From an uncultured Pyrinomonadaceae bacterium (GTDB lineage Bacteria; Acidobacteriota; Blastocatellia; Pyrinomonadales; Pyrinomonadaceae): a stretch of 48,201 nucleotides of DNA. The DNA lies in the NCBI GenBank assembly GCA_902805935.1, contig CADCUR010000297.1:1-48201 (forward strand), in the 5' to 3' direction. This document shows positions 15,471-25,696 of this stretch, in pieces. How positions within the stretch are numbered: position 1 is the first letter of the stretch; each line of letters starts with the position of its first letter. The translations under genes and the position numbers were made by a program. Below the pieces are notes generated by a model. That model was given only the letters and a program-made list of their open reading frames with translations, had not been told where the DNA came from and did not search any database.

Positions 15471-15716
15471 ATGAAAGCAAAAGTTTATGTAACTCTAAAA
15501 CCGAGCGTGCTTGACCCGCAGGGCAAGGCGATTCATCATTCGGTCGAGCTGCTCGGCTACGAACAAATCGAAGACGTGCGGCAGGGAAAGTATTTTGAAA
15601 TCGCGCTCGGCGCGAATGTGTCGGAAATTGACGCGCAGCAAACCGCCGAACGAATTGCGAAAAATGTGCTGGCAAATCCGGTTATCGAGGATTATCGCGT
15701 TGAAATTGGTTCTTAG
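15471..15716 (+). CDS. purS: Phosphoribosylformylglycinamidine synthase subunit PurS
   Basis: PurS (81 aa) is the small dimeric subunit that joins PurQ and PurL in the FGAM synthase of Gram-positive-type purine synthesis. It starts MKAKVYVTLKPSVLDPQGKA. It has the conserved pattern HSVELLGYEQIEDVRQGKYF and ends with IEDYRVEI. purQ follows after a heptamer array of about 100 bases. No purL is present in this window. Confidence 0.93.
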   Translation: MKAKVYVTLKPSVLDPQGKAIHHSVELLGYEQIEDVRQGKYFEIALGANVSEIDAQQTAERIAKNVLANPVIEDYRVEIGS

Positions 15717-15822
15717 CCGTTCGTCCTTTGTCCTTTGCTGGTTGAGCGGAAGATTCGACTTTAGCTAAAGATTGACGAACGACAAGGGACGAACGACGAA
15801 CGACAAAGGACGAACGACTAAT
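15717..15822. repeat. Heptamer array, inverted pair (purS-purQ gap)
   Basis: Left arm: GTCCTTT at 15723 and 15730. Right arm, exact 7-nt phase over seven units: GACGAAC 15774, GACAAGG 15781, GACGAAC 15788 and 15795, GACAAAG 15802, GACGAAC 15809, GACTAAT 15816. The arms are mutually inverted. The array fills the whole gap from the purS stop to two bases before the purQ ATG. Confidence 0.85.
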
Positions 15823-15824
15823 TT

Positions 15825-16526
15825 ATGAAATTCGGAGTAATAGTTTTTCCCGGTTCAAACTGCGACCATGACGCTTACCACGTTCTATCGAAGCACGTCG
15901 GGCAGCCGGTTGATTTTGTCTGGCACAAGCAGACGGATTTGAGCGGCTACGACGCGCTGATAGTTCCGGGCGGATTTTCCTACGGTGATTATCTGCGCGC
16001 CGGAGCGCTTGCCAAATTCTCGCCCGTGATGAAGTCGGTCAAAGATTTTGCGGCGGCGGGCAAATTCGTCTTTGGCGTGTGCAACGGTTTTCAGATTCTC
16101 TGCGAAGCCGGATTGCTGCCCGGCGCGCTGATGCGAAACAAAGATTTGCATTTCGTCTGCCGGCACGTCAACGTCCGCGTCGAAAACGGCGCAACGCCTT
16201 TTACGAGCGAACTCGAACAGGGCGAAGTTTTGTCAATTCCGGTTGCACACGCCGAAGGCAACTACGTTTGCGACGATGCGACTTTGGCGGAACTCGAAAA
16301 CAATAATCAAATCGTCTTTCGCTATTGCGACGAAAACGGAGAAACGACGACCGAAGCCAATCCAAACGGCTCGCTCTCGAACATCGCGGGCATCTCGAAT
16401 CGGGAAGGAAATGTTTTGGGAATGATGCCGCACCCGGAACGCGCCTGCGAGGAACTTTTGGGGTCAAACGACGGGCGCGATATTTTTCGTTCGCTGACAA
16501 AAGCCATCGAGAAGTCGGAAAGTTAA
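15825..16526 (+). CDS. purQ: Phosphoribosylformylglycinamidine synthase subunit PurQ
   Basis: PurQ is the glutaminase subunit of FGAM synthase and passes ammonia to PurL. The 233-aa class I glutamine amidotransferase has the nucleophile C86 in [12 protein letters not shown]. Its His/Glu partners lie in [12 protein letters not shown] near the C-terminus, and the N-terminus reads [11 protein letters not shown]. It follows purS in the same direction. Confidence 0.95.
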   Translation: MKFGVIVFPGSNCDHDAYHVLSKHVGQPVDFVWHKQTDLSGYDALIVPGGFSYGDYLRAGALAKFSPVMKSVKDFAAAGKFVFGVCNGFQILCEAGLLPGALMRNKDLHFVCRHVNVRVENGATPFTSELEQGEVLSIPVAHAEGNYVCDDATLAELENNNQIVFRYCDENGETTTEANPNGSLSNIAGISNREGNVLGMMPHPERACEELLGSNDGRDIFRSLTKAIEKSES

Positions 16527-16533
16527 GGTTTTT

Positions 16534-16595
16534 CCAAAGCCCAAAAGCCTTCAAGAGTCCAGAGTTCAAAGTCGAAACCGCTCGGACTTCGAACT
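16534..16595. repeat. Heptamer array between convergent purQ and GHMP kinase genes
   Basis: Continuous 7-nt phase: CCAAAGC 16534, CCAAAAG 16541, then AGAGTCC 16554, AGAGTTC 16561, AAAGTCG 16568, AAACCGC 16575, TCGGACT 16582, TCGAACT 16589. The last two units are inverse copies of the AGAGTTC/AAAGTCG type. It ends against the stop codon of the minus-strand gene. Confidence 0.75.
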
Positions 16596-17602
16596 TAGAT
16601 TTCTTTCACCGTCAAACCTTGCTCGCTCAATTTCCATTGCAGAACTTCTGCGTCCGGCTCTGCGGCTAAGGCTCGCTCGACGTTCGATTTTTCTCCGTCT
16701 TCGCAGAAAAAAGCGATGCAGCCGCCGCCGCCCGCGCCGCAGACTTTGGCGGCAATCGCGCCGTTTGCCAACGCTGTTTCAATCAGCGTATCCATTTGCG
16801 GCGTGGTGATATTCGGCGAAAGTTTTTTTCGGCGCGGATAAGCGGCACGCAAAACTTCGCCGACTCGCGTCCAGTCGTTTTCGAGCAGCGCCGCGCGCAT
16901 ATCTCTCGACGTATCGCGGATGCCTTCAAAAATGGCGAACGTCTCGACATCGCCGTCAATGTGGCGTTTGGTGATTTCCCAATTGTTCGTCCCCGAATTG
17001 CGCGGCTCGCCCGTGTAGCAGACGACGATTCTTTCCTCTAAAGTTTTCACGTCAACCGTCAATGCCTCGCGCTCGATTCCGTCGGGGCGAAAATGGATGC
17101 ACGCCGCGCCGCCGTATTGCGCCGAATAATAATCCTGAAAGCCGGTCGGAACTTTGATGACCTGACATTCGACGTTCGCCGCGATGCGTATGAAATTTTC
17201 TTCCGCGTAACGATCCCCGACTAATTTATTGAGCGCGCCGATGCAGGCGATGTTCAAAGTCGAAGAACCGGCGAGTCCTGCGCCCGCCGGAGCTTCCGAT
17301 TCGGTCGTCATATTGAAGCCGGTTTCGGGATTGAAAAAATAAATTAACTTGGCGAGCAACTCCAGCCGCGGCTCGTTGTAAAGGCTGCCGATTTCCCCCA
17401 AAGAAGTTTCAAACCGCACGTCGCGGTCAACGGATTCGAGAACGATGCGGTCGTCGTCCCGCGTTTCGATACGGCATTTCGCCATTAAATCAACGGCGAA
17501 ATTGACGGTTGACGCGCCTTCGTGAAAAAGAAAAAGCGGCGGAATATCAATAGTTCCGCCCGCTAAATCAACTCTCGTCGGAGCGGATGATTCGATTATC
17601 AT
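16595..17602 (-). CDS. GHMP-family sugar kinase (HddA-like)
   Basis: The 335-aa kinase has the GHMP N-terminal substrate segment APTRVDLAGGTIDIPPL at 7-23. The phosphate-binding loop PAGAGLAGSS lies at 105-114, and the C-terminal motif VCGAGGGGCIAFF near 287. The SAPTRVDLAGGTxD start is typical of D-glycero-D-manno-heptose-7-phosphate and fucose/galactose-type kinases, so a sugar-phosphate substrate for envelope glycans is likely but not proven. No heptose neighbours are present. It is convergent with purQ. Confidence 0.8.
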   Translation of the reverse strand: MIIESSAPTRVDLAGGTIDIPPLFLFHEGASTVNFAVDLMAKCRIETRDDDRIVLESVDRDVRFETSLGEIGSLYNEPRLELLAKLIYFFNPETGFNMTTESEAPAGAGLAGSSTLNIACIGALNKLVGDRYAEENFIRIAANVECQVIKVPTGFQDYYSAQYGGAACIHFRPDGIEREALTVDVKTLEERIVVCYTGEPRNSGTNNWEITKRHIDGDVETFAIFEGIRDTSRDMRAALLENDWTRVGEVLRAAYPRRKKLSPNITTPQMDTLIETALANGAIAAKVCGAGGGGCIAFFCEDGEKSNVERALAAEPDAEVLQWKLSEQGLTVKEI

Positions 17603-17620
17603 AAAATCTCAGGTCTTTGT

Positions 17621-17661
17621 TTTTGGTATTTAGTTTTAGTATTTAGTTTTTGGTTTCTGTT
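17621..17661. repeat. Heptamer-phased repeat upstream of the GHMP kinase
   Basis: TTTTGGT 17621, ATTTAGT 17628, TTTAGT 17635 (one base short), ATTTAGT 17641, TTTTGGT 17648, TTCTGTT 17655. Unit sequences resemble those of the array at 35.8 kb. No inverted partner is seen here. Confidence 0.65.
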
Positions 17662-17691
17662 GATGTGCGATTGTTTTTCTTTTGTCAATTA

Positions 17692-18465
17692 TTAACCGCC
17701 GATGTATTTGCTTTCTTCCGTATCCGCGTCCGCGCGTCTTCGCGTCTTCGCATCAGTCTTTTTCTCCGTGTCTCCGCGTCTCCGCTTCTCTTTGATTTCC
17801 TCGCGTTCCGGCGAAGTCGTCAGGTGCAGCCGCTCTTCGATGTTGTGCAGCTTTTCTTCGATTTTATGAATCGTTTCGGGATTCGGATTCGCTTCCTCGA
17901 CTTTCTCCGACAAATAATAACGCTCGACGACATAGAAAATAATGATGCCGAACAAAACAATAAAGAAAAGCCAGATGCCGACTTGTTTGAAATCGCCGAT
18001 GATATTGGTAATCGCGCCGCTGAAAAAATAACCGACGCCCGCCAGCACAAGCGCCCAAATCGCGCAGCTAATCACGTCGAGAATAATGAAACGCAGGTAA
18101 GGCATTTTGCCGATGCCGTAAAAAACGCACATCGCCGCCCGGATTCCGTAAATATACTTTGAAATGATAATCGCAAAGCTGCCGAATTTATCAATCAGAC
18201 GCTCGATGCGCGGACGCGCTATTTCATAAAAGCGGTAATCCTTGATGGTTTTCCGAAAAAGCCGTCCGATAAAATAGGCGACATTATCGCCGACGATGCC
18301 GCCGAACATTCCCGCCAGAAAAACCTTCAGAAAACTGTATGAGCCGAAAAAATTGCTATGCGCCATCACGCCCGACAACAGCAAAGTTATATCGCCTTCG
18401 ACCGTGCAAAGCGCGAAGACGGCGTAAATTCCGTATTGCTCGATGATTTCGGTGATGTGTTCCAT
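17692..18465 (-). CDS. DedA-family membrane protein
   Basis: The 257-aa protein has the VTT/DedA-domain pattern: an acidic residue in ALCTVEGDITLLLSG near 18-32, then GGIVGDNVAYFIGRLFRK, and a conserved FGSFAIIISKYIYGIRAAM followed by the C-terminal helices. Members are implicated in undecaprenyl-phosphate or phospholipid flipping. After the last membrane helix comes a Glu/Asn-rich tail (residues about 180-215). The final 40 residues (KEKRRRGDTEKKTDAKTRRR and on) are translated from an 8-nt repeat array, so the original C-terminus was probably shorter. Confidence 0.88.
   Translation of the reverse strand: MEHITEIIEQYGIYAVFALCTVEGDITLLLSGVMAHSNFFGSYSFLKVFLAGMFGGIVGDNVAYFIGRLFRKTIKDYRFYEIARPRIERLIDKFGSFAIIISKYIYGIRAAMCVFYGIGKMPYLRFIILDVISCAIWALVLAGVGYFFSGAITNIIGDFKQVGIWLFFIVLFGIIIFYVVERYYLSEKVEEANPNPETIHKIEEKLHNIEERLHLTTSPEREEIKEKRRRGDTEKKTDAKTRRRADADTEESKYIGG
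17700..17790. repeat. 8-nt-period repeat inside the 3' end of the DedA gene
   Basis: CGCGTCTT is repeated at 17733 and 17741. CTCCGTGT 17764, CTCCGCGT 17772 and CTCCGCTT 17780 form a second block. The period is 8 rather than 7 and both blocks point the same way. It is read in frame as the charged C-terminal tail of the DedA protein. Confidence 0.75.
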
Positions 18466-18581
18466 TGGTGAAAGAATTCGTAAAGCGTTCCGGTGTCGCT
18501 TTCAAAGATTAACCGTCAACTAACCTTTCAGTCAAACGATTTGTTATTTTGATTTTCAATTTTATATTTCGTGAGGTTTGT

Positions 18582-18610
18582 TTGACTCTTTCGGGGCAAG
18601 CATCTAAAAT
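18582..18610 (+). promoter_or_regulatory. Sigma-70 promoter of the ROK gene
   Basis: TTGACT at 18582-18587 and TAAAAT at 18605-18610 with an ideal 17-bp spacer, 48 bases before the ATG at 18658. Confidence 0.7.
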
Positions 18611-18657
18611 CGCGTTAGTTTCTTGCCTAAACGATTAACGATAAAAATTTAAGAGCG

Positions 18658-19587
18658 ATGAGCCAAAGCAATCTGAACACGGAAAAACTGGTTGGTGTTG
18701 AAGTTTCAAAAGCGGCGTTCAAAGCCGTCTGTTTTGACCAGAGCGGCAGCGTCACCGATTCGCTGCGCTATAAAATAGACCGTTCAAACCCGACGCTCCC
18801 GCAGCTCGTTAATTTTTTGAACGAAGCGAAAAAACGATTCGGCGGCGGCGAGCGAATCGGAATTGCCGTTCCCGGACTCGTGCATCACGAAACAAGGCGC
18901 ATCACTTACTCGACTTATATTCCCGAACACGAAGCGATAAATTTTGCGAGCGAACTCGAAGCCGCCACCGGTTTGAAAATCACGATTGAAAACGACGCGA
19001 ACGCCGCTGCTTACGGCGAGTATCGTTTGGGCGCCGGACGCGGCAGCCGTGATTTGTTTTACGTGATGCTCGGCACGGGCGTCGGCGGCGCGTTTATTTT
19101 CGACGGGAAAATCTGGCGCGGAGCATCGGGTTTCGCCGGAGAATTTGGACAAGTCGCCATCAATTCCGAAGGAATGAAACTCGAAGACGTCGCCTCGAAC
19201 GTCAACATCGTGCGGCGCACGCGCAACCGTTTTCAGCAGGACAGCACTTCGTCTCTCGGAAAACTCGATGAAGATGAAATCAGAATCGCCGGCATCGTTA
19301 GCGAAGCCCGCGACGGCGACGATTTCGCCCGCCTGATGCTCGACCGAACGGGAATCTACGTCGGGACGGCGATTGCCGGCGTGATAAATCTTTTGAATAT
19401 CGAGCGCATCGTCATCAGCGGTCAAATCGTCGAAGCTGACAGAATCGTTCTCGACGCAATCGTTCGGCGCGCGCGCGAGCTGACGTTTCCGCCGTCTTTT
19501 GAAGCCACGCAGATTGTCGCCAGTCGTCTCGGCGATAACGCCTCAGCCATCGGCGCCGGTCTGCTTTCGGCAGAATCGGGGCGCTGA
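18658..19587 (+). CDS. ROK-family protein with altered ATP and zinc motifs
   Basis: The 309-aa protein has the ROK/hexokinase-like fold. The catalytic aspartate D113 lies in IENDANAAAYGE, and GTGVGG lies at 139-144. Two hallmarks are absent. The phosphate-1 motif DxGGT is replaced by VEVSKAAF at 14-21. The zinc site fails because the usual GEIGH is GEFGQ (Q165) and no CxCGxxGCxE follows. It may be a divergent glucokinase, or a sugar-responsive protein without kinase activity. No DNA-binding helix-turn-helix precedes the fold. It has its own promoter and stands alone before the respiratory operon. Confidence 0.8.
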   Translation: MSQSNLNTEKLVGVEVSKAAFKAVCFDQSGSVTDSLRYKIDRSNPTLPQLVNFLNEAKKRFGGGERIGIAVPGLVHHETRRITYSTYIPEHEAINFASELEAATGLKITIENDANAAAYGEYRLGAGRGSRDLFYVMLGTGVGGAFIFDGKIWRGASGFAGEFGQVAINSEGMKLEDVASNVNIVRRTRNRFQQDSTSSLGKLDEDEIRIAGIVSEARDGDDFARLMLDRTGIYVGTAIAGVINLLNIERIVISGQIVEADRIVLDAIVRRARELTFPPSFEATQIVASRLGDNASAIGAGLLSAESGR

Positions 19588-19930
19588 TTTTTTATAACCG
19601 ATTTACAACTGATACTGTCATCCGTCATACTGTTCGGCTTTACGAAAATCTCGGATAATTGTCTGCCGGTCAACAGCGCCGATTTTGTTTCAGATTGAAA
19701 AGTTTAATCAGTCTAATCAGCTAAACTTATTTAGTGAAAACTTGCACAAAGTCCGAAAACAAATTATTTTTAGAGTAGAATTTGCGGAAATTGCAAGATT
19801 CTGTAAAATCGAAATTAGATTTTGCATTCGGGTCTTAACAAACAAAAATCGGGTTTTTCAAAGCGTGCTTAGATTCATCAGGAGTCTAGGAAACGGCGAA
19901 CCGTAAATTACCGAATTTAAGAAATATAAA
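19588..19930. other. Leader region of the respiratory operon
   Basis: No coding frame with protein character is seen in this 343-base gap. It is AT-rich. A possible promoter is TTGCAC at 19742-19747 with TATTTT at 19765-19770 (17-bp spacer), which would leave an untranslated leader of about 150 bases before actA. Several similar AT-rich boxes occur, so the start site is not certain. Confidence 0.35.
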
Positions 19931-20590
19931 ATGGCACAAGTTTTTCATCGAGCAGCAAATAACGTCGCAAAAATAAGCATCGTCGTGGCGGTGGTTTTGG
20001 CGGCGGCGGCGGGGTTTGTTTACACGCAGCTTGCCAGGTCGAGCTACCTGACCGGACAACACGTGGAAAAGCAGCAGCCGGTTCAGTTCAGCCATAAGCA
20101 TCACTCAGGCGACGACGGAATTGACTGCCGGTATTGTCACACGGCGGTTGAAACGTCGTATTCGGCGGGCATTCCGCCGACGCAGACGTGCATGAACTGC
20201 CACTCACAAATCTGGTCGGACAGCCCGTATTTGGAACCGGTGCGCGCCAGTTGGCGCGAGAACAAACCGATTGAATGGGAAAGAGTTCACGACCTCCCCG
20301 AATACGCCTATTTCAACCACAGCATTCACATCGCCAAAGGCGTCGGCTGCTCGACCTGTCACGGACAGATTGACAATATGCCCGCCGTTTGGCAGGAACA
20401 CACTCTGCAGATGGAATGGTGTCTGCAGTGTCACCGCGAGCCGGAAAAATTCATTCGCCCGCAGTCGGAGATTTACAATATTCAGTGGAACGATTCGGAA
20501 TTGTCGGACGAACAAAGACTGCAGTTGAAAGCCGATTACAAAATCAGAAGTCAGGAAATGTTGACGAGTTGTTCAACTTGTCATAGATAG
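19931..20590 (+). CDS. actA: Alternative complex III subunit ActA, pentaheme cytochrome c
   Basis: ActA is the multiheme electron-carrying subunit of alternative complex III, a quinol:cytochrome c/oxidase oxidoreductase. The 219-aa protein has an N-terminal membrane anchor (residues 14-34) and five CxxCH heme sites: CRYCH at 66-70, CMNCH at 87-91, then CSTCH, CLQCH and a final CSTCH close to the C-terminus. FSHKHH at 53 supplies a distal ligand. It heads the operon and is followed 15 bases later by actB. Confidence 0.93.
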   Translation: MAQVFHRAANNVAKISIVVAVVLAAAAGFVYTQLARSSYLTGQHVEKQQPVQFSHKHHSGDDGIDCRYCHTAVETSYSAGIPPTQTCMNCHSQIWSDSPYLEPVRASWRENKPIEWERVHDLPEYAYFNHSIHIAKGVGCSTCHGQIDNMPAVWQEHTLQMEWCLQCHREPEKFIRPQSEIYNIQWNDSELSDEQRLQLKADYKIRSQEMLTSCSTCHR

Positions 20591-20605
20591 TTTGAATTAA
20601 AAATT

Positions 20606-23600
20606 ATGCCGAGCGGTAAAAACAGCAAAACTAATTTTGCATTATTGCGAGACAAAATTCTGCAAAAAAGCGGAAAAGATTATTGGCGCAGCGTCGAGGA
20701 ATTTGCTGACGCGCCGGAGTTCGAAGAATTCGTCAAGAACGAATATCCGCAACACGCCGAAGAGTGGGAAGACGGGTTGAGCCGTCGCAACTTTATTAAA
20801 GTGATGGGCGCGTCCATGGCGTTTGCCGGACTTTCCGGCTGCGTCATTCAGCCCGCCGAAAAAATCATTCCGTATGTTTCGCAGCCAGAAGAAATCGTCC
20901 CCGGAAAACCGCTTTTTTACGCGACGGCGATGACGCTCGGCGGCGAAGCGACCGGACTTCTGGTGAGATCGAACGAAGGTCGTCCGATAAAAATTGAGGG
21001 CAATCCCGACCATCCGCAGAGTCTCGGCGCGACTGACGTGCGGGCGCAAGCGGCGCTGCTGGAGATGTATGACCCGGACCGTTCGCAGGAAATTCTGCGA
21101 CGCGGCGATCCGGCGACGTGGCAGAATTTTATGACGGAAGTCCGCGCGCGCGTTGACGAAAATCGCGTGGACGGCGGCGCGGGCGTGCGGTTTTTGAGCG
21201 AGACGATTACGTCGCCGACGCTTGTCGCCCAGATGCGGCAGATTCTCGCCGAGATGCCGAACGCGCGCTGGTATCAATACGAGCCGATTAATGGCGACAA
21301 CGCGATGGCGGGCGCGAAGATGGCTTTCGACACTCCGGCAAAAGCGATTTACAAATTCGATCAGGCGACCAGAATCTTGTCGCTCGACAAAGATATTTTT
21401 TCGGATTTTAACGTTCGCTACACGAAAGATTACAACCAAAGCCGACGTTACGGAGAAGATAAAAAAGACATCAATCGGCTTTACACGATTGAGACAACGA
21501 TGACCTTGACCGGCGCGAAAGCCGACCACCGGCTCGCCGTCAAACCGAGCCAGATGCCGGAAATCGCAAAGGCAATCGCGGCGGCTTTGGGCGTGGCGGG
21601 CGCGACTTCGACTTATACGGAAAACGCCGAGTGGATTCAGGCGATGGCGCGCGACCTGCAGGCGAATCGCGGACGTTCAATCGTCGTGGCGGGCGATAAT
21701 CAATCGCCGATAGTTCACGCGCTTGCGGCGATGATGAATCAAACGCTCGGCAACGTCGGCACAACCGTCACATACGTCGAGCCGTTTCAGCCGTTCGCCG
21801 ACGTTTCGCAGATTGACCAGCTTCGCTCCCTCATTCAGGAAATTGATAACGGCGCGGTGAAAATGCTCGTCATTATCGGCGGCAACCCGGCTTATAATAC
21901 GCCCGCCGATTTGCGGCTCGATATTAATCGTTTCAGGGTTGACGCCGAAGATCAGGAAGGCAGAAAAGTTCCGCTGCGCGTTCACCTGGGACTTTACCAA
22001 AACGAAACCGCCGAGATTTGTCACTGGCATATTCCCGAGAAGCATTATCTCGAATCGTGGGGCGACGCGCGCGCTTACGACGGTACGGTTTCTATAATTC
22101 AGCCGATTATTCAGCCGCTCTACGACGGCAAAAGCGCGAACGAACTGGCGCAGCTTTTCTTCCGCGAAAATTACGATAAAAGAGATTACGACATCATCAA
22201 GGAAAACTGGCAGCGCCAAGGCTTCGCCAACGCCTCGCCGCGCGCGATGGCGACGACAGCTGTGGCGACAGGCAATCAAGCGCAAACGAATAATCAAGCG
22301 CAAAATAATCAAGGTCAGCAAACCACTAACCGGGTTATGATGAGCAACGAGCAGCCGCGCACGCCGAGCGGAGCGCAAAATCAAAGTGCGGCGACGAGCG
22401 CAACGACGCCGACGATGCCGAATTCGCCGCAGAGTCGAAACGCAAATCCGGCAGGCGGCGACACCAATCCGGTGGCAGGCGCGTTTGAGGACAACTGGCG
22501 CAGAGCCGTTCATAACGGTTTAGTTCCGAATTCGGCAGCGACGGCGAAAACGGTTTCGGCGAGCGGCGCGTTTATGAATCAACCGACCGCGCCCGCAACG
22601 GGCGGCGATTTGGAAATTTCGATTCGCCCCGATCCGAGCGTTTACGACGGGCGTTTTGCCAATAACGGCTGGCTGCAGGAATTGCCGAATCCGCTGACGA
22701 AAATCACTTGGGACAACGTCGCGCTCGTCAGCCCGAACACGGCGAAAAGATTGGGCGTTAACCAGGATGTCAAGGAAGAAGAATACAGCGGCGGTTCGTT
22801 GGGGACGACGTTCGTCAATACGAAAGGCGGCAATTTATTTTCCGATTTGGTGACGCTGAAAATGAACGGCGCGGAAGTCGGCAAACCCGTTCCGATGTGG
22901 ATTGCGCCCGGTCAGCCGGACGATGTGATTACGATTTATCTCGGTTACGGACGCACACGCGCCGGACGCATCGGCACGGATTTGGGTTACAACGCTTACA
23001 ATGTTCAGCGCTCCGACCAGATGTGGAGCGGCGCGGGCGAAATAGGGAAAACCGGCGAGCAGCGCACGATTGCTTCGACGCAAATCCATTTCAATATGGA
23101 AGGGCGCGACATTTTGCGCGTCTGGGATTTGGAGGACTTTAACCAACATCCCGATAAGGGACACCAGCACGATCATTACGCGGATTCGATGTATCCGCGT
23201 TACGAATACACGGGCAACAAGTGGGGAATGACGGTTGACTTGAATGCTTGCGTCGGCTGCAACGCCTGCGTGATTGCGTGTCAGGCGGAAAACAACATTC
23301 CGGTCGTCGGCAAAGAACAAGTCGAGCGCAGCCGCGAGATGCACTGGATGCGAATTGACACTTATTACAGCGGCGAGGTTGAAAACCCAGACGGACCGCA
23401 TTTCCAGCCGATGTTGTGTCAGCATTGCGAACTCGCGCCGTGCGAGCCGGTTTGTCCGGTTCACGCGACGGTTCACAGCGCCGAAGGTTTGAACGATATG
23501 GTTTATAACCGCTGCGTCGGCACGCGCTACTGCTCGAACAACTGTCCGTATAAAGTCAGACGATTTAATTTTTTGCTTTATCAGGACTGGGACACGCCGC

Positions 23601-24001
23601 AGTATAAATTGATGCGCAACCCGGAAGTAACGGTTCGCAGTCGCGGCGTGATGGAAAAATGCACGTATTGCACGCAGCGCATCGCTTACGCTCGCATCGA
23701 AGCGGAAAAAGATGACCGTCCAATCCGCGATGGCGAAATTTTAACGGCGTGCCAATCGGTTTGCCCGGCAGACGCGATCGTCTTCGGCGATTTGAACGAC
23801 GGCAGCAGTCAGGTATCGAAACTTAAAAAAGACCCGCGCAATTACAACGTGTTGAATGATTTGAACACGCAGCCGCGCACGACTTATCTGGCGAGTTTGA
23901 AAAATCAAAACAAGGAAATGCCCGATTACCGACCGCCGGTGGACAAAGGAAAAACGGAACACAAAACGGGCGAACAGCCGGCAGGCGACATCAACCATTA
24001 G
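20606..24001 (+). CDS. actB: Alternative complex III subunit ActB (molybdopterin-like/FeS fusion)
   Basis: ActB fuses a molybdopterin-oxidoreductase-like domain, known to lack the cofactor in this family, to an iron-sulfur domain. The 1131-aa protein has a Tat-type start (SRRNFIKVMGASMAFAGLSG near residue 53). The first FeS motif is C882-C885-C888-C892. Further sets are CQHCELAPCEPVCP, CVGTRYCSNNCP and CTYC...CQSVCPADA, consistent with three [4Fe-4S] and one [3Fe-4S] cluster. Residues about 545-628 form a Gln/Asn/Thr/Pro-rich low-complexity insert between the two halves. It faces the periplasm and passes electrons to ActA/ActE. Confidence 0.95.
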   Translation: MPSGKNSKTNFALLRDKILQKSGKDYWRSVEEFADAPEFEEFVKNEYPQHAEEWEDGLSRRNFIKVMGASMAFAGLSGCVIQPAEKIIPYVSQPEEIVPGKPLFYATAMTLGGEATGLLVRSNEGRPIKIEGNPDHPQSLGATDVRAQAALLEMYDPDRSQEILRRGDPATWQNFMTEVRARVDENRVDGGAGVRFLSETITSPTLVAQMRQILAEMPNARWYQYEPINGDNAMAGAKMAFDTPAKAIYKFDQATRILSLDKDIFSDFNVRYTKDYNQSRRYGEDKKDINRLYTIETTMTLTGAKADHRLAVKPSQMPEIAKAIAAALGVAGATSTYTENAEWIQAMARDLQANRGRSIVVAGDNQSPIVHALAAMMNQTLGNVGTTVTYVEPFQPFADVSQIDQLRSLIQEIDNGAVKMLVIIGGNPAYNTPADLRLDINRFRVDAEDQEGRKVPLRVHLGLYQNETAEICHWHIPEKHYLESWGDARAYDGTVSIIQPIIQPLYDGKSANELAQLFFRENYDKRDYDIIKENWQRQGFANASPRAMATTAVATGNQAQTNNQAQNNQGQQTTNRVMMSNEQPRTPSGAQNQSAATSATTPTMPNSPQSRNANPAGGDTNPVAGAFEDNWRRAVHNGLVPNSAATAKTVSASGAFMNQPTAPATGGDLEISIRPDPSVYDGRFANNGWLQELPNPLTKITWDNVALVSPNTAKRLGVNQDVKEEEYSGGSLGTTFVNTKGGNLFSDLVTLKMNGAEVGKPVPMWIAPGQPDDVITIYLGYGRTRAGRIGTDLGYNAYNVQRSDQMWSGAGEIGKTGEQRTIASTQIHFNMEGRDILRVWDLEDFNQHPDKGHQHDHYADSMYPRYEYTGNKWGMTVDLNACVGCNACVIACQAENNIPVVGKEQVERSREMHWMRIDTYYSGEVENPDGPHFQPMLCQHCELAPCEPVCPVHATVHSAEGLNDMVYNRCVGTRYCSNNCPYKVRRFNFLLYQDWDTPQYKLMRNPEVTVRSRGVMEKCTYCTQRIAYARIEAEKDDRPIRDGEILTACQSVCPADAIVFGDLNDGSSQVSKLKKDPRNYNVLNDLNTQPRTTYLASLKNQNKEMPDYRPPVDKGKTEHKTGEQPAGDINH

Positions 24002-24008
24002 GAAGAAG

Positions 24009-24046
24009 AGTTTCAAATTTCGGGTTTTTGATTAAAACCTGAAACT
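24009..24046. repeat. Imperfect hairpin between actB and actC
   Basis: AGTTTCA at 24009-24015 pairs with TGAAACT at 24040-24046, and GGTTTT with AAAACC inside. The spacing is close to 7-nt phased, so it may be a worn heptamer array. It may attenuate or protect the operon mRNA. Confidence 0.4.
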
Positions 24047-24055
24047 TAAAGAGAT

Positions 24056-25579
<1,524 letters not shown>

Positions 25580-25599
25580 ATTTTTGTAGAATTAAGTTT

Positions 25600-25684
25600 G
25601 CAGTCAACCGCTGTCTGTCCGCAGTCGGTAAATAAGGGCAACTCACCCGTGTCAAACTGATTGCCAGCCGGCGCGGTTGATTGC
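25600..25684. repeat. Inverted repeat between actC and actD
   Basis: GCAGTCAACCGC at 25600-25611 is inversely repeated, with one mismatch, as GCGGTTGATTGC at 25673-25684. The 61-base centre has no coding character. It ends 12 bases before the actD ATG. Confidence 0.55.
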
Positions 25685-25696
25685 AGAGCAAAAGTT

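Noticed and set aside
15723-15822. Possible CRISPR array
   Set aside because: Units are 7 bases with no spacers, and both orientations occur. It is not a CRISPR.
19588-19930. Small RNA gene in the actA leader
   Set aside because: No strong hairpin or terminator is seen; it is more simply a promoter and leader.
20642-22513. Long minus-strand open frames opposite actB
   Set aside because: Same reason: Arg-rich, no motif, and no ribosome-binding site, while actB is certain on the other strand.
20606-24001. ActB as an active molybdenum enzyme
   Set aside because: The FeS pattern and operon identify it as alternative complex III, whose homologous domain is known not to bind the cofactor.
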